Below, in pieces: positions 10,061 to 21,491 of a stretch of 64,000 nt of DNA. The notes under the pieces are model-generated. The model was not told the origin of the DNA, made no database searches, and saw only the letters and a list, made by a program, of their open reading frames with translations. The stretch is taken from positions 11,074,501 through 11,138,500 of the forward strand of contig NC_134995.1 in NCBI RefSeq assembly GCF_050947335.1, in the 5' to 3' direction. The position numbers were made by a program, and so were the translations under genes. Origin of the DNA: Megachile rotundata (taxonomy: Eukaryota; Arthropoda; Insecta; Hymenoptera; Megachilidae). The stretch's first letter is position 1. The number at the start of each line of letters is the position of its first letter.

Positions 10061-13000
10061 ATGCCTTTCACGACGGTCGACACATCGTGAGTACCTCGCT
10101 TAATCAAACCGTTCAACGCTCCAACCGTGTCTTCGTCAGGTGGGCGATTTTCGGAAGGAGCGACTGTGCGCTCGTCGGAAAACACACGCTCGCCACGGTG
10201 TCCGGCATACACGGCCGCTTCCTCGACCTGCGGAGCGGACGAGTGCAGATCGAGCGATTCGAGGGTCCCGAACGAGGAGACGGTGCATCCCGCGTCGCTG
10301 GACTCTCGGTGAGTCGCGAGATCTGAATGATGAATAGGATGAACAAGGTTCGGGCTAATGACCATAGTAGTCGACGCCCGCAACAAGAATCAATCAATCA
10401 ATGAACAAGGTGTCTGTCGGAAGGCGGTGTCGGTATTCTCCCTGGTCGAGCGAAGAGCGAATCCTAGAATCACCGTGTTCTCGTACCCCGGAATTAAAAG
10501 GATCAGCCGGTGCGTCGACAGCGAGGAGGCGCACGGTTATCTCTGCTGCGCTTTCGCCGGTACCGAGTACCTTCTCGGACAGACCACCTTCCCAGACTTC
10601 GAGCTGGTGCTATGGCGCTGGAGAACCGGCGAACGATTGACGTCGGTTCGCGCGGCGAACACCGTGGACGTCGATCGCACGATACTCGCGTGAGTACGTT
10701 CGATCCAGAACAGATTACAACGAGACACGAATCATCATTACAGTAATAAACCGAAGAATCTCCTGGACTTTCTCGAACTGTATACGAAAGCTAAAAATTA
10801 CGACTATAACCTTGAACTCAATATTCAAATCTGCTGGGTAGAAACTGGCTCCTTGGCCTTTTACTGCTGCTACCTTTACTATTTCAATACTTGAATTCAT
10901 ACATCGTATAATTTATATATTAACCCTTTGCACTGTTTTGACGAGTCGGACTCGTGACGCACTCGAACTTCGGCCGTGATCAATTTTACTCGAATTTTTA
11001 GTACGCTTCAATTTGAAGTTCAAGTCCAATTATAATTCGGCCGTGATCAATTTTACTCGAATTTTTAGCACGCTTCAATTTGAAGTTCAAGTCCAATTAT
11101 AATTCGGCCGTGATCAATTTTACTCGAATTTTTAGTACGCTTCAATTTGAAGTTCAAGTCCAATTATAATTCAGCCGTGATCAACGATTGTATAATAACA
11201 TATTGACATAACATTTCAAATTTTGTTGTCTGTGTTAATATTGCAGCTGTAATTAGTCAGTTCTGACTAACGCACCATAGTGCAAAGGGTTATATAATTT
11301 ATTCACACTCGCATGATCTAACCTATAAGTCTACAGATCCTTCATCGCGTTGCAGATGTTCCATCGATTCAGGACGATTGGTAGCACGATGCTGCACGAA
11401 CGGCACTCTCTCTCTCTACCGCGTTCTAGCATGCTCAGACCTGGTCCGACTATTTCCCCTCGAGACTATACCCCGCGAGACGAGCTCCGTTTCCTGGTCC
11501 CGCGACGGAACACTGCTGTGCTGCGACGAGGTCGGGAACCTCTGGTCCGTGGAGTTCGAGGAGGACGGGACGAGTCGAATTCGTACGCTAGTTGATAACC
11601 AAATTGGTACGAGGAGGAATTCCATGGTGGTAGCTCACGGAGACGGAGCGCTGGTCTTCCATCGATCGATCGAAGGAACTCACGCTCGAGCCACGGTAAA
11701 ATCTCCCGCACGAGCAGATCTGTACACGATCATTTTCCGTTTTCGTAGTTTTATAGGAAATCGGGGGATCGGACATGGAGCGAGGTGTGCACGAGTTCCC
11801 TGCCTTGTTATCCCAGTCACGCGGTGAGCGATCCGCGCGAGGAGAAGATCTTAATTCTCGGGGAAACGCATCTCTACGAAATTACCAACGCATCGACCGA
11901 ACTTCGAATCAAATTACTGTCAGGCCACGCGGATTACTCTACGATCGCTCCGTTATCGAACCACCGTTTCGTCGCTTTGGATCGGTCCGATCGATTGCAC
12001 GTGCTCGACGGATCCACCGGAAGCGTCTCTTCGACAAAATGTTTGACACACCACGGCAAAGGTGGGTGTAGAATAAAAAAGCCTGAGAACAAGGTTGATC
12101 GTTTCGATCGTTTCAGTGGTTCGTTTAGCTCGTCACCCCTCGTTACCGATCCTAGCGACTTGCAGCGTCACGGGAAATTGCCTCCTCGTCGAAGGAACCT
12201 TGAAGATCACGAGCTGCTTCCACCTTCAGAAGGAACCGTTGGATCGCATAGAGTTCTCCGAAACGGGTAGAGCACTTTGTGTCGGAAGTACTAAACTTGA
12301 CCGACTGTTCATCCTCTCCACGTCGAATCCCGAGAGAATTTCCTGGCTAAACATCGGTCGGAAGGTAACTTTGAAAGCTTTCCTGTGATAACTATTACTG
12401 ATAGTTTCGCTGACAGTGGATCGACTTTCTGATGTATGACGGAGACGTCGAACGACTCTTGGTTCTCGTCGCTCGATGCAGCGACGATCGCATCGGGAAA
12501 GAGATAATTGTATACACGCGAACATCGGGAAAATTTTCCAAGGAGCACACTATCAAGCTCTCAGCCTCGTTCGAGACTATTCAGGCAACAGGTTGCGATA
12601 TCGTCGGAGTTCCCTACTGTTCAAAGCAGCTGCATCGAATTAGGCTAACAGTGAGTCCAAAGATGAACAAGGAAATCGAAAGTGTCTGCCATCCTCCTTC
12701 GTTTGCAGCCCGATTTTACGGACGCCAGCCTGGAGGCTTTACCTTCGTTGCACCAAATGCGAAAAGTCGACGTCCATAAATCTTCGAATCACGCGATAAT
12801 TACCTGTGGCTACGACGGTCTGGTGGTCTTGAGAGACTGCTCAGAACCGCGACGGGTGTTTGCTGTGTTCGCTGCACATCACCGAGAACAGGGAGGTTGT
12901 CTACGCGCGATCCTCGTCGGCAACACGATCGTCTCGCTCGGCAGAAACGGAGATCTGGTCGCTTGCAAGTTATCTCACCGGTTCGTTTGTTTTTTAGCCT

Positions 13001-15823
13001 TCTATTTTTGCGACTTTGATTAAACGCGATCTTGAACCAGGATCTTCGGTGGCAAAGGTGACAGTTCGAAACCTGACGTAACTGTCCGATCGAAAACAAC
13101 AGATCGAGCGGATACTCGAACGGCGGCGAATAATGATCGATCCGTAACAGAAGAGGAATTGCATTCTCCTCGCTCTGTTTTCGATGACTGGCTAGAGTTG
13201 AAGCACAGAGTGAGTGCTCGTATTTTCAAGTTTGAGCAAAGAACTACTTGCTTAAATAAGTCATAAAAAAGAACGTGGATTAATTTTACGAAGATTAATT
13301 TCGCATGTGGATTTCATAAAGAACGCAAATTAATTTTTGTATATTCCACCCAAAAGAACTGGCATTTTTCAAACAGGTGAAAGAGCTGCTCGATTCGAAC
13401 GAGAAGCAGCCACCGCACGCTCGATTACCGATCGCGGAGTTCGATCTCGATCAAGAGGCTCGAGAACGCGAACTGCAAGCGGCTCGATCGGAACACGAGT
13501 CGCTGTTGCGAAAGATCGAGTACACGATCGCGCTGCGAGATCGAGCGAGCTCCTATTTGCGAGAACAATTCTTGGAACCTCTGATCGTCCCGCGACGAAA
13601 CGTCTTCTCCGTGTTCGGCCGGGCTAAGGTCGCCAACTATCCGTTGCTCAAAACCGATTCGCAAGCAGCGGATCTCCGAGCTTGGAGTTGCTTCTCGGGG
13701 CAAATGAGACAGCTCGTGAACAGGTAGATCTTTGAACTAATACCAAAAGGTCTCCCAAAAAGGAAGGACTTCCAATGATTTTAGGTTAGAGGAAGACAAT
13801 AAAGAAAATCAAGAAAAACTGTTTGATGCGTCTCTCGATCTGGGCTTTGTTGAAGTTCTCGAAGGGAATATTGAAGCGGAAGAGCGCGAACGTGAATTAC
13901 AGGTGGGTAAATGCGAATACTGACTTCTCAAGTAACGTAGCTTTTTCAGGTTCGATTCAACGATCGCTTCGAGGAGTTACGAAGAGCGCGAAGAGATCAG
14001 AAGAGGACGGCAAGGAAGCTTGCGGACGATATTCGCAGCTGTGTGGATGAACTGAAGCGCGAATTCGGCGCGGACGCAAATACCGAATCGATCGAGATTC
14101 CGCGTTGGGATGGAAGTAGATCGAACAGTATCGAAGCGTCCGATTCGAGCGACGAATCTGTAAATTCCCCAGAGAGCGAAGTCGGAGGATCCTCGGCGGA
14201 AGAGGTCGATTTCCGTCGAGAGGCGCTCGACCGAATGATGGACGGCCTCTTGGAGTTTAGGTAATCGTTACGAGCTCATTGCCATGTTAGTCCTTAACGT
14301 TCGTCGGTTGCGTAGATTGAAAAGGAGAAGCGTTCAGAAGTCGTCCAACGCGGAACAAGAGTTTCCGACCGAATCTTACGACCTCGCTAGTCAACGAGTC
14401 GATCGATCGAAGTACAAAGCATTGCTGGAATCAGAGATCGCTCGAGCTAAAGGTATCGCGTTAATAAAAGAAGTGGAATGAAACTCGAGTTGGGTATTGA
14501 TTTCAGACGAATTCCAAAGCGCCGCGGAGGCGTTCGACGAGCAACTGCGCGAGCTGAGCCTGGAGAAAATACGAGTGGAGCGGTCGGTGCTCTCCGAGAG
14601 ACTATCCCGCGTTGGCACGATTCTCGATCATCGAAGAATCGTAAAACTGAGGCGGGAGATTCGTCGCGCGAACGAGGATCTCTCCGCGGCGAGGACGAAC
14701 GCGCGCAAGCTCGACGAGGAACGCGAACTGTTCGAAGCGGGCGTCGACCAGCTGAAGCATCACTACGAAAGCGAACGCGAGCGGGACAAGTCTCTAGAAC
14801 AGCTTCTGATCGATGCACGATGCGAGCGATCGATCAGGCGTTATCGCCCGAAGCCGAGGATCGCGGAAGCGCGTTTCGCGTCCGTTACGCTTCTCGACGA
14901 GCTGGCTGCTTGCTTGACGAACGGACGGAGCTCCGAGATTCTGCCGACGGAATGGCTGGACTATTTGCGAAGCGCGGACACTGTGCCAGAAGCGTTCCGT
15001 TCAGAGCCTGAACGTTGGCGCGCCGTTTGTCAACTCGGAAGACAGAAGCTGGAAGCGGAGACAAAGGTGAGTGGAAATCGAAAACGGGAGATCGAAGGTT
15101 AACGAGAGACGCAGGTGAAAAGGAGCGCGATCCAGTTGGCGGAAGCGGAAGACTCCGTGGCCTTTCTGCGAAACGCGTGCTGGAACGCTCGAGCCGCAAT
15201 TGAGAGACGAGAACGGGAGATAGGGGATCTGCGGGAGGCTCTGCTGGAGATTACGGAGAATCGAGAGGTTCGGCTGGTCGCGAAGACGGGACAGCTACAA
15301 CGGCAACCCGAGGGATGCCCGCGATCCGATTGGCAGGACGCGATTCTTGCTCCGCGGAGCGAGCTGGTTCGCGCGAATCAGGCGATCGTCGAAGCGGCGG
15401 AGAAAAGGCTGCTCGCCACGCGACGGCTCGCGAAGCTCCGTAGGATCGTCTCCGCGGAGGAATGGCGTCACGCCCGGGCCAAAACGATCGCGAAGGAGTC
15501 GCGGGAGCGCGCGAAGGACCTCGATGCAGTCAAGGTGAGACCTCCTCTCCCGCGCTTGCATCGAGAACTAAACCGGTCCGAGGTAGCTTAGGCGATAACC
15601 AGTATTCGCTTCGTAGGTGAGCAGAGCGATGCTGGAGCCTCGAAACGAAACGACGAAGAAACCGGTCCGAAGTGTTCGGAAAATATCGCTCGTTCGAGAG
15701 ACGATCGAGAGACACTCGAAGATAAAGAGACGAAGGAGAAAGAGCAAAGCGAGTCTGTCTTACGAGCATCGTCTGGATGCATTGAAGCTGTGCGCTTGCC
15801 CGACCCTCGCAAGAAAACTGTAA
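10061..15823 (+). CDS. CFAP43: Cilia- and flagella-associated protein 43 (WD repeats plus coiled coil)
   Basis: Axonemal protein tethering dynein heads in motile cilia and sperm flagella; in an insect this implies sperm or chordotonal cilia. About 16 exons: 10061-10086, 10140-10308, ~10424-10689, 11356-11695, 11749-12061, 12117-12364, 12417-12650, 12709-12980, 13041-13209, 13377-13723, 13785-13902, 13950-14260, 14316-14452, 14507-15066, 15115-15534 and 15617-15823. Phases agree throughout and give about 1,378 aa. The N-terminal half is beta-propeller-like; PRITVFSYPG followed by FPDFELVLWRW closely resembles vertebrate CFAP43. The C-terminal half is long charged coiled coil with a very basic tail. 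The first intron is only 53 bp and the start of exon 3 is uncertain. CFAP44 is the main alternative but fits less well. Confidence 0.78.
10924..11289. mobile_element. TTAA-flanked MITE with terminal inverted repeats, in a CFAP43 intron
   Basis: The ends are CCCTTTGCACT.. and ..AGTGCAAAGGG, inverted copies of each other. They are flanked by TTAA on the left (10920-10923) and TTAT on the right. TTAA targets and CCC..GGG termini are hallmarks of piggyBac-type elements, so this looks like a non-autonomous, slightly decayed piggyBac-like MITE. It carries no coding sequence. Internal tandem repeats are listed separately. Confidence 0.65.
10969..11186. repeat. 67-bp tandem repeat, three full copies plus a partial one
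   Basis: Units begin TTCGGCCGTGATCAATTTTA at 10969, 11036 and 11103, with a truncated fourth (TTCAGCCGTGATCAA) at 11170. The copies are nearly identical, so the amplification is recent. There are no unique spacers, so this is not a CRISPR array. Confidence 0.9.
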
Positions 15824-16575
15824 TGAGCGTCTGGTCGCGTCGCGCCGTCTGTCCTTGCATCGTTTCCGTATCATTTGTCACTGCGTTTCGCAACGGGATT
15901 TCCCGCTCATCGTTGCCAATCTGCTCGCGATCCGGGGCTTTCCCGATTCCCGCCTTAAGTTTTCCTCCTGCGATCGAACGAACGCGTACGATAACCGAGT
16001 GCAGAGGTTACGCGGCGTTATCGGTCGTACTCGGCGATTACCGCGCGGATGCACCTCTCTTTTGTCCTCTCCGTGTCTCGGCGAGTCTCAACCTTGGAGA
16101 GGTGAATCACGCGTTAACACGCAGTTTACGCTGTCCGCTCGACCAATCGGCGAGTGCTATGGGCTCTGGTCCCGGCGGATTAGCTCGTAAACCGTGTCGC
16201 GTCGTAAAAGTAAATACGAACTGGAGAAGAAGAGACGGGGAAGATCAGGCGAACGTTCGCGATACGTGCGCGGGTTTTTATCCATCGAGGAAAACACGGT
16301 CGAAAGAAGAAGAGGGCGAAAGCGATCGTCCATCTCCGCCTTCGACCTCTTCTCCCTCCAACCTGTGCGCTCGAGAACGCGAGAGAACGCGCGACGCGGA
16401 ACGGGAGAAAAAAAGCAACCTCGCCGAGTACGCATATAAAGGAGCCGTGGATAGTCGATCGTTGATTCTCTCGACGACCGGCTACGGCGAGTAGACACTT
16501 TTTATCTTCGATCGTTTATTCGCGTCGTTTCGTCGAGTCTCCTGAGAGCGTCTTCCTCCTCGATTAACGCGAACC
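15824..16575. other. Intergenic region and transferrin promoter
   Basis: No coding exon is visible between the CFAP43 stop and the transferrin start. The stretch is CpG-rich, and the only clear signal is the TATA box near 16435. Confidence 0.5.
16435..16440 (+). promoter_or_regulatory. TATA box for transferrin
   Basis: CGCATATAAAGG, about 135 bp upstream of the ATG at 16576. A start site near 16465-16470 would leave a 5' UTR of about 110 nt. No iron-responsive-element hairpin was recognised by eye. Confidence 0.6.
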
Positions 16576-19140
16576 ATGCGGTTCGAAATTTGCGCCGCTC
16601 TCGCCGCGCTCCTCGTGACCGCCGCGTCCGCAGCTAATGACGCTCCCTCCGGACGAGTCTGTAAGTACGCCTACGCGTTCTGGCGAACCGATCAATTTCG
16701 CGGTTTGACACGCGATTTTTCTATTACTCTTCAGACACGATATGCGTGCCCGAGGTCTACCGGAAGGAGTGCGCGGAGATGGTCAAGGACTCCGCGGTCA
16801 AAGGGATACCGATCTCGTGCATATCCGGCCGCGATCGATTCGAGTGCATCGAAAAGGTCGGCAGGAAGGAGGCGGACGTGGTCGCCGTCGACCCGGAGGA
16901 CATGTACCTAGCCGCAAAGGACAACGAGCTTGCAGCGAAAGCCGGTTACAGCGTCGTTGAACAGGTACAGTAGTTCCAAGGAATTTCTAATCTTCACCGT
17001 TTTCCAATTTGTCACAAGATCGATCCTCTCAGGTGAGAACGAAGGAGGAACCGGACGCACCGTACCGGTACGAGGCCGTGGCCGTCATACACAAAGATTT
17101 GAAGATCGACAACGTGGAAGGATTGCGAGGACTGAGGTCCTGCCACACGGGAGTCGGTCGCAACGTGGGCTACAAAATCCCCATCACTAAACTCACCGCC
17201 ATGGGAATTCTGCACAACCTGAACGATCCCGAATACTCGGCGCGCGAGAACGAGCTGCGCGCGTTGAGCTCGCTCTTCTCCAAAGGATGCTTGGTCGGCA
17301 CCTGGTCCCCGGATCCCGCGATCAACCGCAGACTCAGTAAGCTGCTCTTCCTTTGACAGAGACTTACCTTCAGATTCTTTAATCGCTTTGATTTCGCAGA
17401 ACAAACCTACTCGAACATGTGCGCCCTCTGCGAAAAACCGGAGGTCTGCGACTATCCGGACCTCTACTCGGGATACGAAGGCGCGCTGCGATGCCTCGCG
17501 CACAACGATGGACAGGTCGCCTGGACCAAAGTAATTTACGTGAAACGGTTCTTCGGTTTGCCGGTCGGCGTGTCACCCGCTGTTCCGACTGCAGAAAACC
17601 CTGCAGATTTCCGATACTTCTGCCCGGACGGCAGCAAAGTGCCGATCGACGCGAACACGAAACCGTGCACCTGGGCTGCTAGACCCTGGCAGGGGTACAT
17701 GACCAACGGAGCGGCCGGCAACGTACAAGCGATGCAAAAGGTATCTTCTCTCGAAAGGTATCTTCATTGACTTTTTCGCTAATCGATTCCCAACTGTCAG
17801 GAACTGACGGATCTCGGTAAATTGGGAGAGCAAGAAAAGGCTGACTGGTGGAAGGACATCATGCTGCTGGACGAGAAGACCCTGGCTGTTGCCGCGCCTC
17901 CGGTGCAGCCCAAGGAACATTTGACCAACGCCAAGTATCTGGATGTGATTGAAAGGAACTCCGGAGCCGTAGGCAAGAGAGCGCGCTGGTGCATGTGGGA
18001 GCAGGGAGCGCTCGAGAAGTGCCAGGCCCTCGCTAAAGCTTCCTTCTCGAGGTAATTTTCTTCTAATACCTCACGCGTAGTCGATTCCTTACCCGGTTCT
18101 TCCGCCTCGCAGGGAGGTCAGACCGAAGTTAGAGTGCTTGCTCGAGAAGAATCAAGACGGTTGCTTGAAAGCCATCAAGGAAGGCAACGCTGATCTGACG
18201 GTAGTCGAAGGAGGCTCAGTGGCCCGAGCAACCAAGGAGTTCAACGCAGTTCCCATAATCGCCGAATCGTACGGAACAGGCGCGACCGAATTCAGCGAGA
18301 GACCAGCCGTCGCTGTCGTTCGAAAGTCTTCCGGGATCAACAAACTAGGTACGCACAAGCGTTGCTGTTTTATATCTCGATACTCTACGATTTCGTTCGA
18401 TTTCAGAGGACTTGAGAGGCAAGAAGTCGTGCCACAGCGGATACCAGGGTGACTTCTCCGGTTGGTCAGCCCCGGTGCACGCCTTGAAGAGCAAAGGTCT
18501 GATCACCTCTGCCGACGATGTCGCCGATTTCTTCTCGGCATCGTGCGCACCCGGTGCGCCGGTCGAGTCCAACCTCTGCAAACAATGCGTCGGAAACGCC
18601 GCGGCCAACGACGATAGAGTTCGAAGCGCGACCAAGTGCAAGCCGAACGAAGCGGAAACCTTCAGAGGCGGAAAAGGAGCCCTCGAGTGTTTGTTGCAAG
18701 GCAAAGGAGACGTAGCGTTCCTCCCGTTGCCGGCTCTGGTCAGCGCACAGAACAAAACAGGGGACCTGCAACTTCTCTGCCCGAGCGGCGGAGTCGCCCC
18801 GATCGAGGACGGGCAACGATGCAACTTGGGTCTGGATCCTCCCAGAGTGATACTCACCTCGGCTTCCAAGACCCCGAACGCCCAGGATGAACTGACCCAC
18901 GGCACTCTGGCCGCGAGCACCCTCTACTCCAAACGACCGGACCTGCTGCAAATGTTCGGCACCTGGGCCGGTCAGCCTAACCTGCTGTTCAGGGTAACTG
19001 TCCGAGATATCTCGCGAAAGCGCTCGTTCACGACTTATGCAACGTTTCGTTTTCAGGATGACGCGAAAGGTCTGGTCTCGGTGAGCAAGGCGTGGAACAA
19101 GTGGAACGATTGGCAAGCGACGGCCCGAGAGTACGCTTGA
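16576..19140 (+). CDS. Tsf1: Transferrin 1, secreted iron-binding protein
   Basis: Haemolymph iron-binding transferrin, used in iron transport and nutritional immunity. Eight exons (16576-16660, 16735-16964, 17033-17336, 17400-17740, 17801-18051, 18113-18348, 18407-18993, 19057-19140) give 705 aa, the usual size. It begins with a signal peptide (MRFEICAALAALLVTAASA). N-lobe: YTICVPEVYRKEC, LRSCHTGVGRNVGYKIP and a Tyr-containing LYSGYEGALRCLAHNDGQVAW. C-lobe: RWCMWEQGALEKC, KKSCHSGYQGDFSGWSAP and FRGGKGALECLLQGKGDVAF. The C-lobe is more diverged, as known for insect Tsf1 proteins that bind iron mainly in the N-lobe. The N-lobe second-subdomain insertion (DKYP-like Cys/Trp-rich region) is present. 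AATAAA lies at 19206-19211. The reading frame is intact. Confidence 0.96.
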
Positions 19141-19281
19141 TGCAGCGAGCCACGCGAACCGCTTGGAAACTCGACGACGAGAAAGGATCGCCGTTGCGAT
19201 TACGTAATAAAATAGCACAGCAAACGAAGCAACATTTTTCTTTATTCCTTTTCCTTCTTACCTCGATACCAACGCGGATCG

Positions 19282-21313
19282 TTACAGATCGAACAACGAT
19301 TCCGACGGCGATACTCTGCTGGCTCGATCCAGCAAACGTTCCGATATTCGGCCGTGTCTGCTGCGACTGTACTTTTTGTGTACCGCGTCGAAACCGTAAC
19401 GCTTCTTGCCGGAAATTAAAACGCGTCGCAGCATCGTGACTCGAGATCGATCGATTTCCTCGTCCCGGTACCTACGAATAAAGCGGCGTGAAATAGTCGT
19501 TTCCATCGGGGAGAAAGGTGCAAGAAGTAGACCGACTTGGCGATTAAGCGAGGAACGTTGGCGGAAAGCAGTCCCCTCCAGAATAGCCATCGCGGTCGAG
19601 CGTTGTCCACGATCGCGTCGAAGGCGAGACCGAGTGCCAGCTCGGCAGCCGTCGCGGCGATCAGACCCGCGCCTTTTCGACAGAACTGCTCGTCCAGCAG
19701 CGTCACGTCGATCTGCAAAAACAGCTCACTAGATTCGACCGCGAACGAAACGCGAAAGATGAACGTACCAGGTAGCCACCACAGTTGTACAGAAACATGA
19801 CGCTCTCTTCGGAAATGTTTAAACAACGCTGGCAGTTGATCAGGTGATAATTGAAGAGAGAGAACGGGTCCGCGAACGTCAAGTTAAAATCCAAAGCCTG
19901 CAGGATCTTCGCCTCGCACGCGATCAGTAAATCTTCTCGGTCCTGGTACAACTCCTTAGCTAAGTTTACCATCTTCGCAGCCTGCAGAAAAGGTACATTG
20001 AGAATGTCGTCGAAATTTGACGACGAAAGCTTACCGTAGGTATCCTGTGAAAGTGTTCTTGCTTCTTCAACGCGATCCACAAGCTGGCCAACGCGTGCAG
20101 CTGCACGACCGGCGTTTGCATCGGGATTCTATCCAGCGCCGCGTCGAACAGCTTCACCGCCTGATACACGGCGAACGACGGATACCGGCAATGCACCTGC
20201 ATCGACAACACGTTAATTTCGTTTTCCTTGACAGTCGTATTGCCTACTCACCCCTACGCTGATCATGAAGATGATCACCAGCCTTCTCTGTTCCGCGTTC
20301 ACGTTGCCTCGCAGAAAGTTGACGGACAGTCGAACGGACCGCTCTTCCCTCTGCTGCTCGATGATCGGCAGATCTTCGAGATACTCCGCGTGGAAGAGCA
20401 GCTCGACCGGCAGAGAGGCTCGGTCCCCGGAACGGCCGAGATTTTTGGCGAGATCGGTCCTGCGAATCTTGTCCACCGGCTCCTCCTGGATCACCGGCTA
20501 AAACGTACGTTGCAGTCGATGGCCGTTTTCTCGAACAAAACGTAATGCAGTCATTTACCTCGGCCGGAATCGGTGACGCAACTCGTCCGTCGCACAGCGT
20601 CGGACACGTTTCTCCGCATTTCTTCGCTCTTGTTTCGTTTCTTTCGTTCGGACATCTGCTAAGACAGAAAAAGGAGGGAAGAGAAAGAAGAGACACCTCG
20701 AAACGATCGAACGGGTCGGTACCTGCTTGTCTCCTCGCTGAGCTTCCTCTTCAACGTCACAACCGTTCTGTCGATTTCGACCAATCTCGATCTTGGATCG
20801 AGTGTCGGTCGTTTGGAAAGAACGCTCTCCGTCGGCACGGAACACGACCTAGGATCAAAAGAGTCTCAATGTACGAAAAAAATAGAAACGCGAGGCTTAC
20901 CTGGAGCGACGGGGTATCTTGGAACGCGGGAGGTTTTTATCGAGCCGCGAGTCGTCGGTCTTGTCGACCGTCGACCGCTTTCGCGTCGCTTCGGCAGCGA
21001 CTTCGCTCGTCGCGCGATTTCGCGGCCGCGATTCTTCTCGAGATTCTTCCCTCGGGACATTCTTCTGGTCACAGTGGATCTTGAACGGAGCCTTCTTGGT
21101 CACGTCAGCGAACGCGCGACTGGTTTGAGCCGAGCGATCGGTAGCGCAGTCGATCGAGACTCGAGTTCTGCCAGCGGGTTCCTTCGCGAAGGACGCTCTT
21201 TTCTCGGCGGCGCTCAATGAAGGTCGAGCGTTTTCTTTCCCGCGCGGTAACGGAATCCCCGACGGCGCCGGTTTAGCGGTGGACCGCGCTTTCTTGCTCT
21301 TCGCATCCGCCAT
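19282..21313 (-). CDS. Divergent A/B-type cyclin
   Basis: Cyclin-fold protein, presumably a CDK partner or regulator. Eight phase-consistent exons: 21313-20901, 20848-20723, 20658-20559, 20497-20252, 20196-20035, 19981-19769, 19712-19537, 19471-19282. They give about 541 aa. The long basic N-terminus carries a KEN degron-like site (PRGKENARPS). The cyclin box runs from AEYLEDLPIIEQQREER through VYQAVKLFDAALDR and VQLHALASLWIALKKQEH to ILQALDFNLTFADPFSLFNYHL. The C-terminus FDAVHKKYSRSRHGRIS matches the KYSSSK..IS ending of B-type cyclins and supports the last splice, whose GTCGGT donor is weak. The usual MRAILVDWL patch reads RRLVIIFMI, and KFEE reads KKQE, so CDK binding may be altered. Cyclin B3 or an insect-specific cyclin is possible. 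Confidence 0.75.
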
Positions 21314-21491
21314 CGCGCGATCCACCGTTTCTCGATTCCGCGATTTTAACGAACGCTACGGAGGTACGCGCGCAACTGTCGTATGTTTGCGCACTCGCCC
21401 GGACGAACGAGCGGTGTTTTCGCGAGTTTGTTTACGTCGGCGAAACGTAAACGCCGCGCTCGATCATCCGGCAGACGTATAGAGTCGCTAG

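Noticed and set aside
10969..11186. Regularly spaced repeats that could suggest a CRISPR array
   Set aside because: The 67-bp units are contiguous with no unique spacers, in eukaryotic intron sequence bounded by transposon termini.
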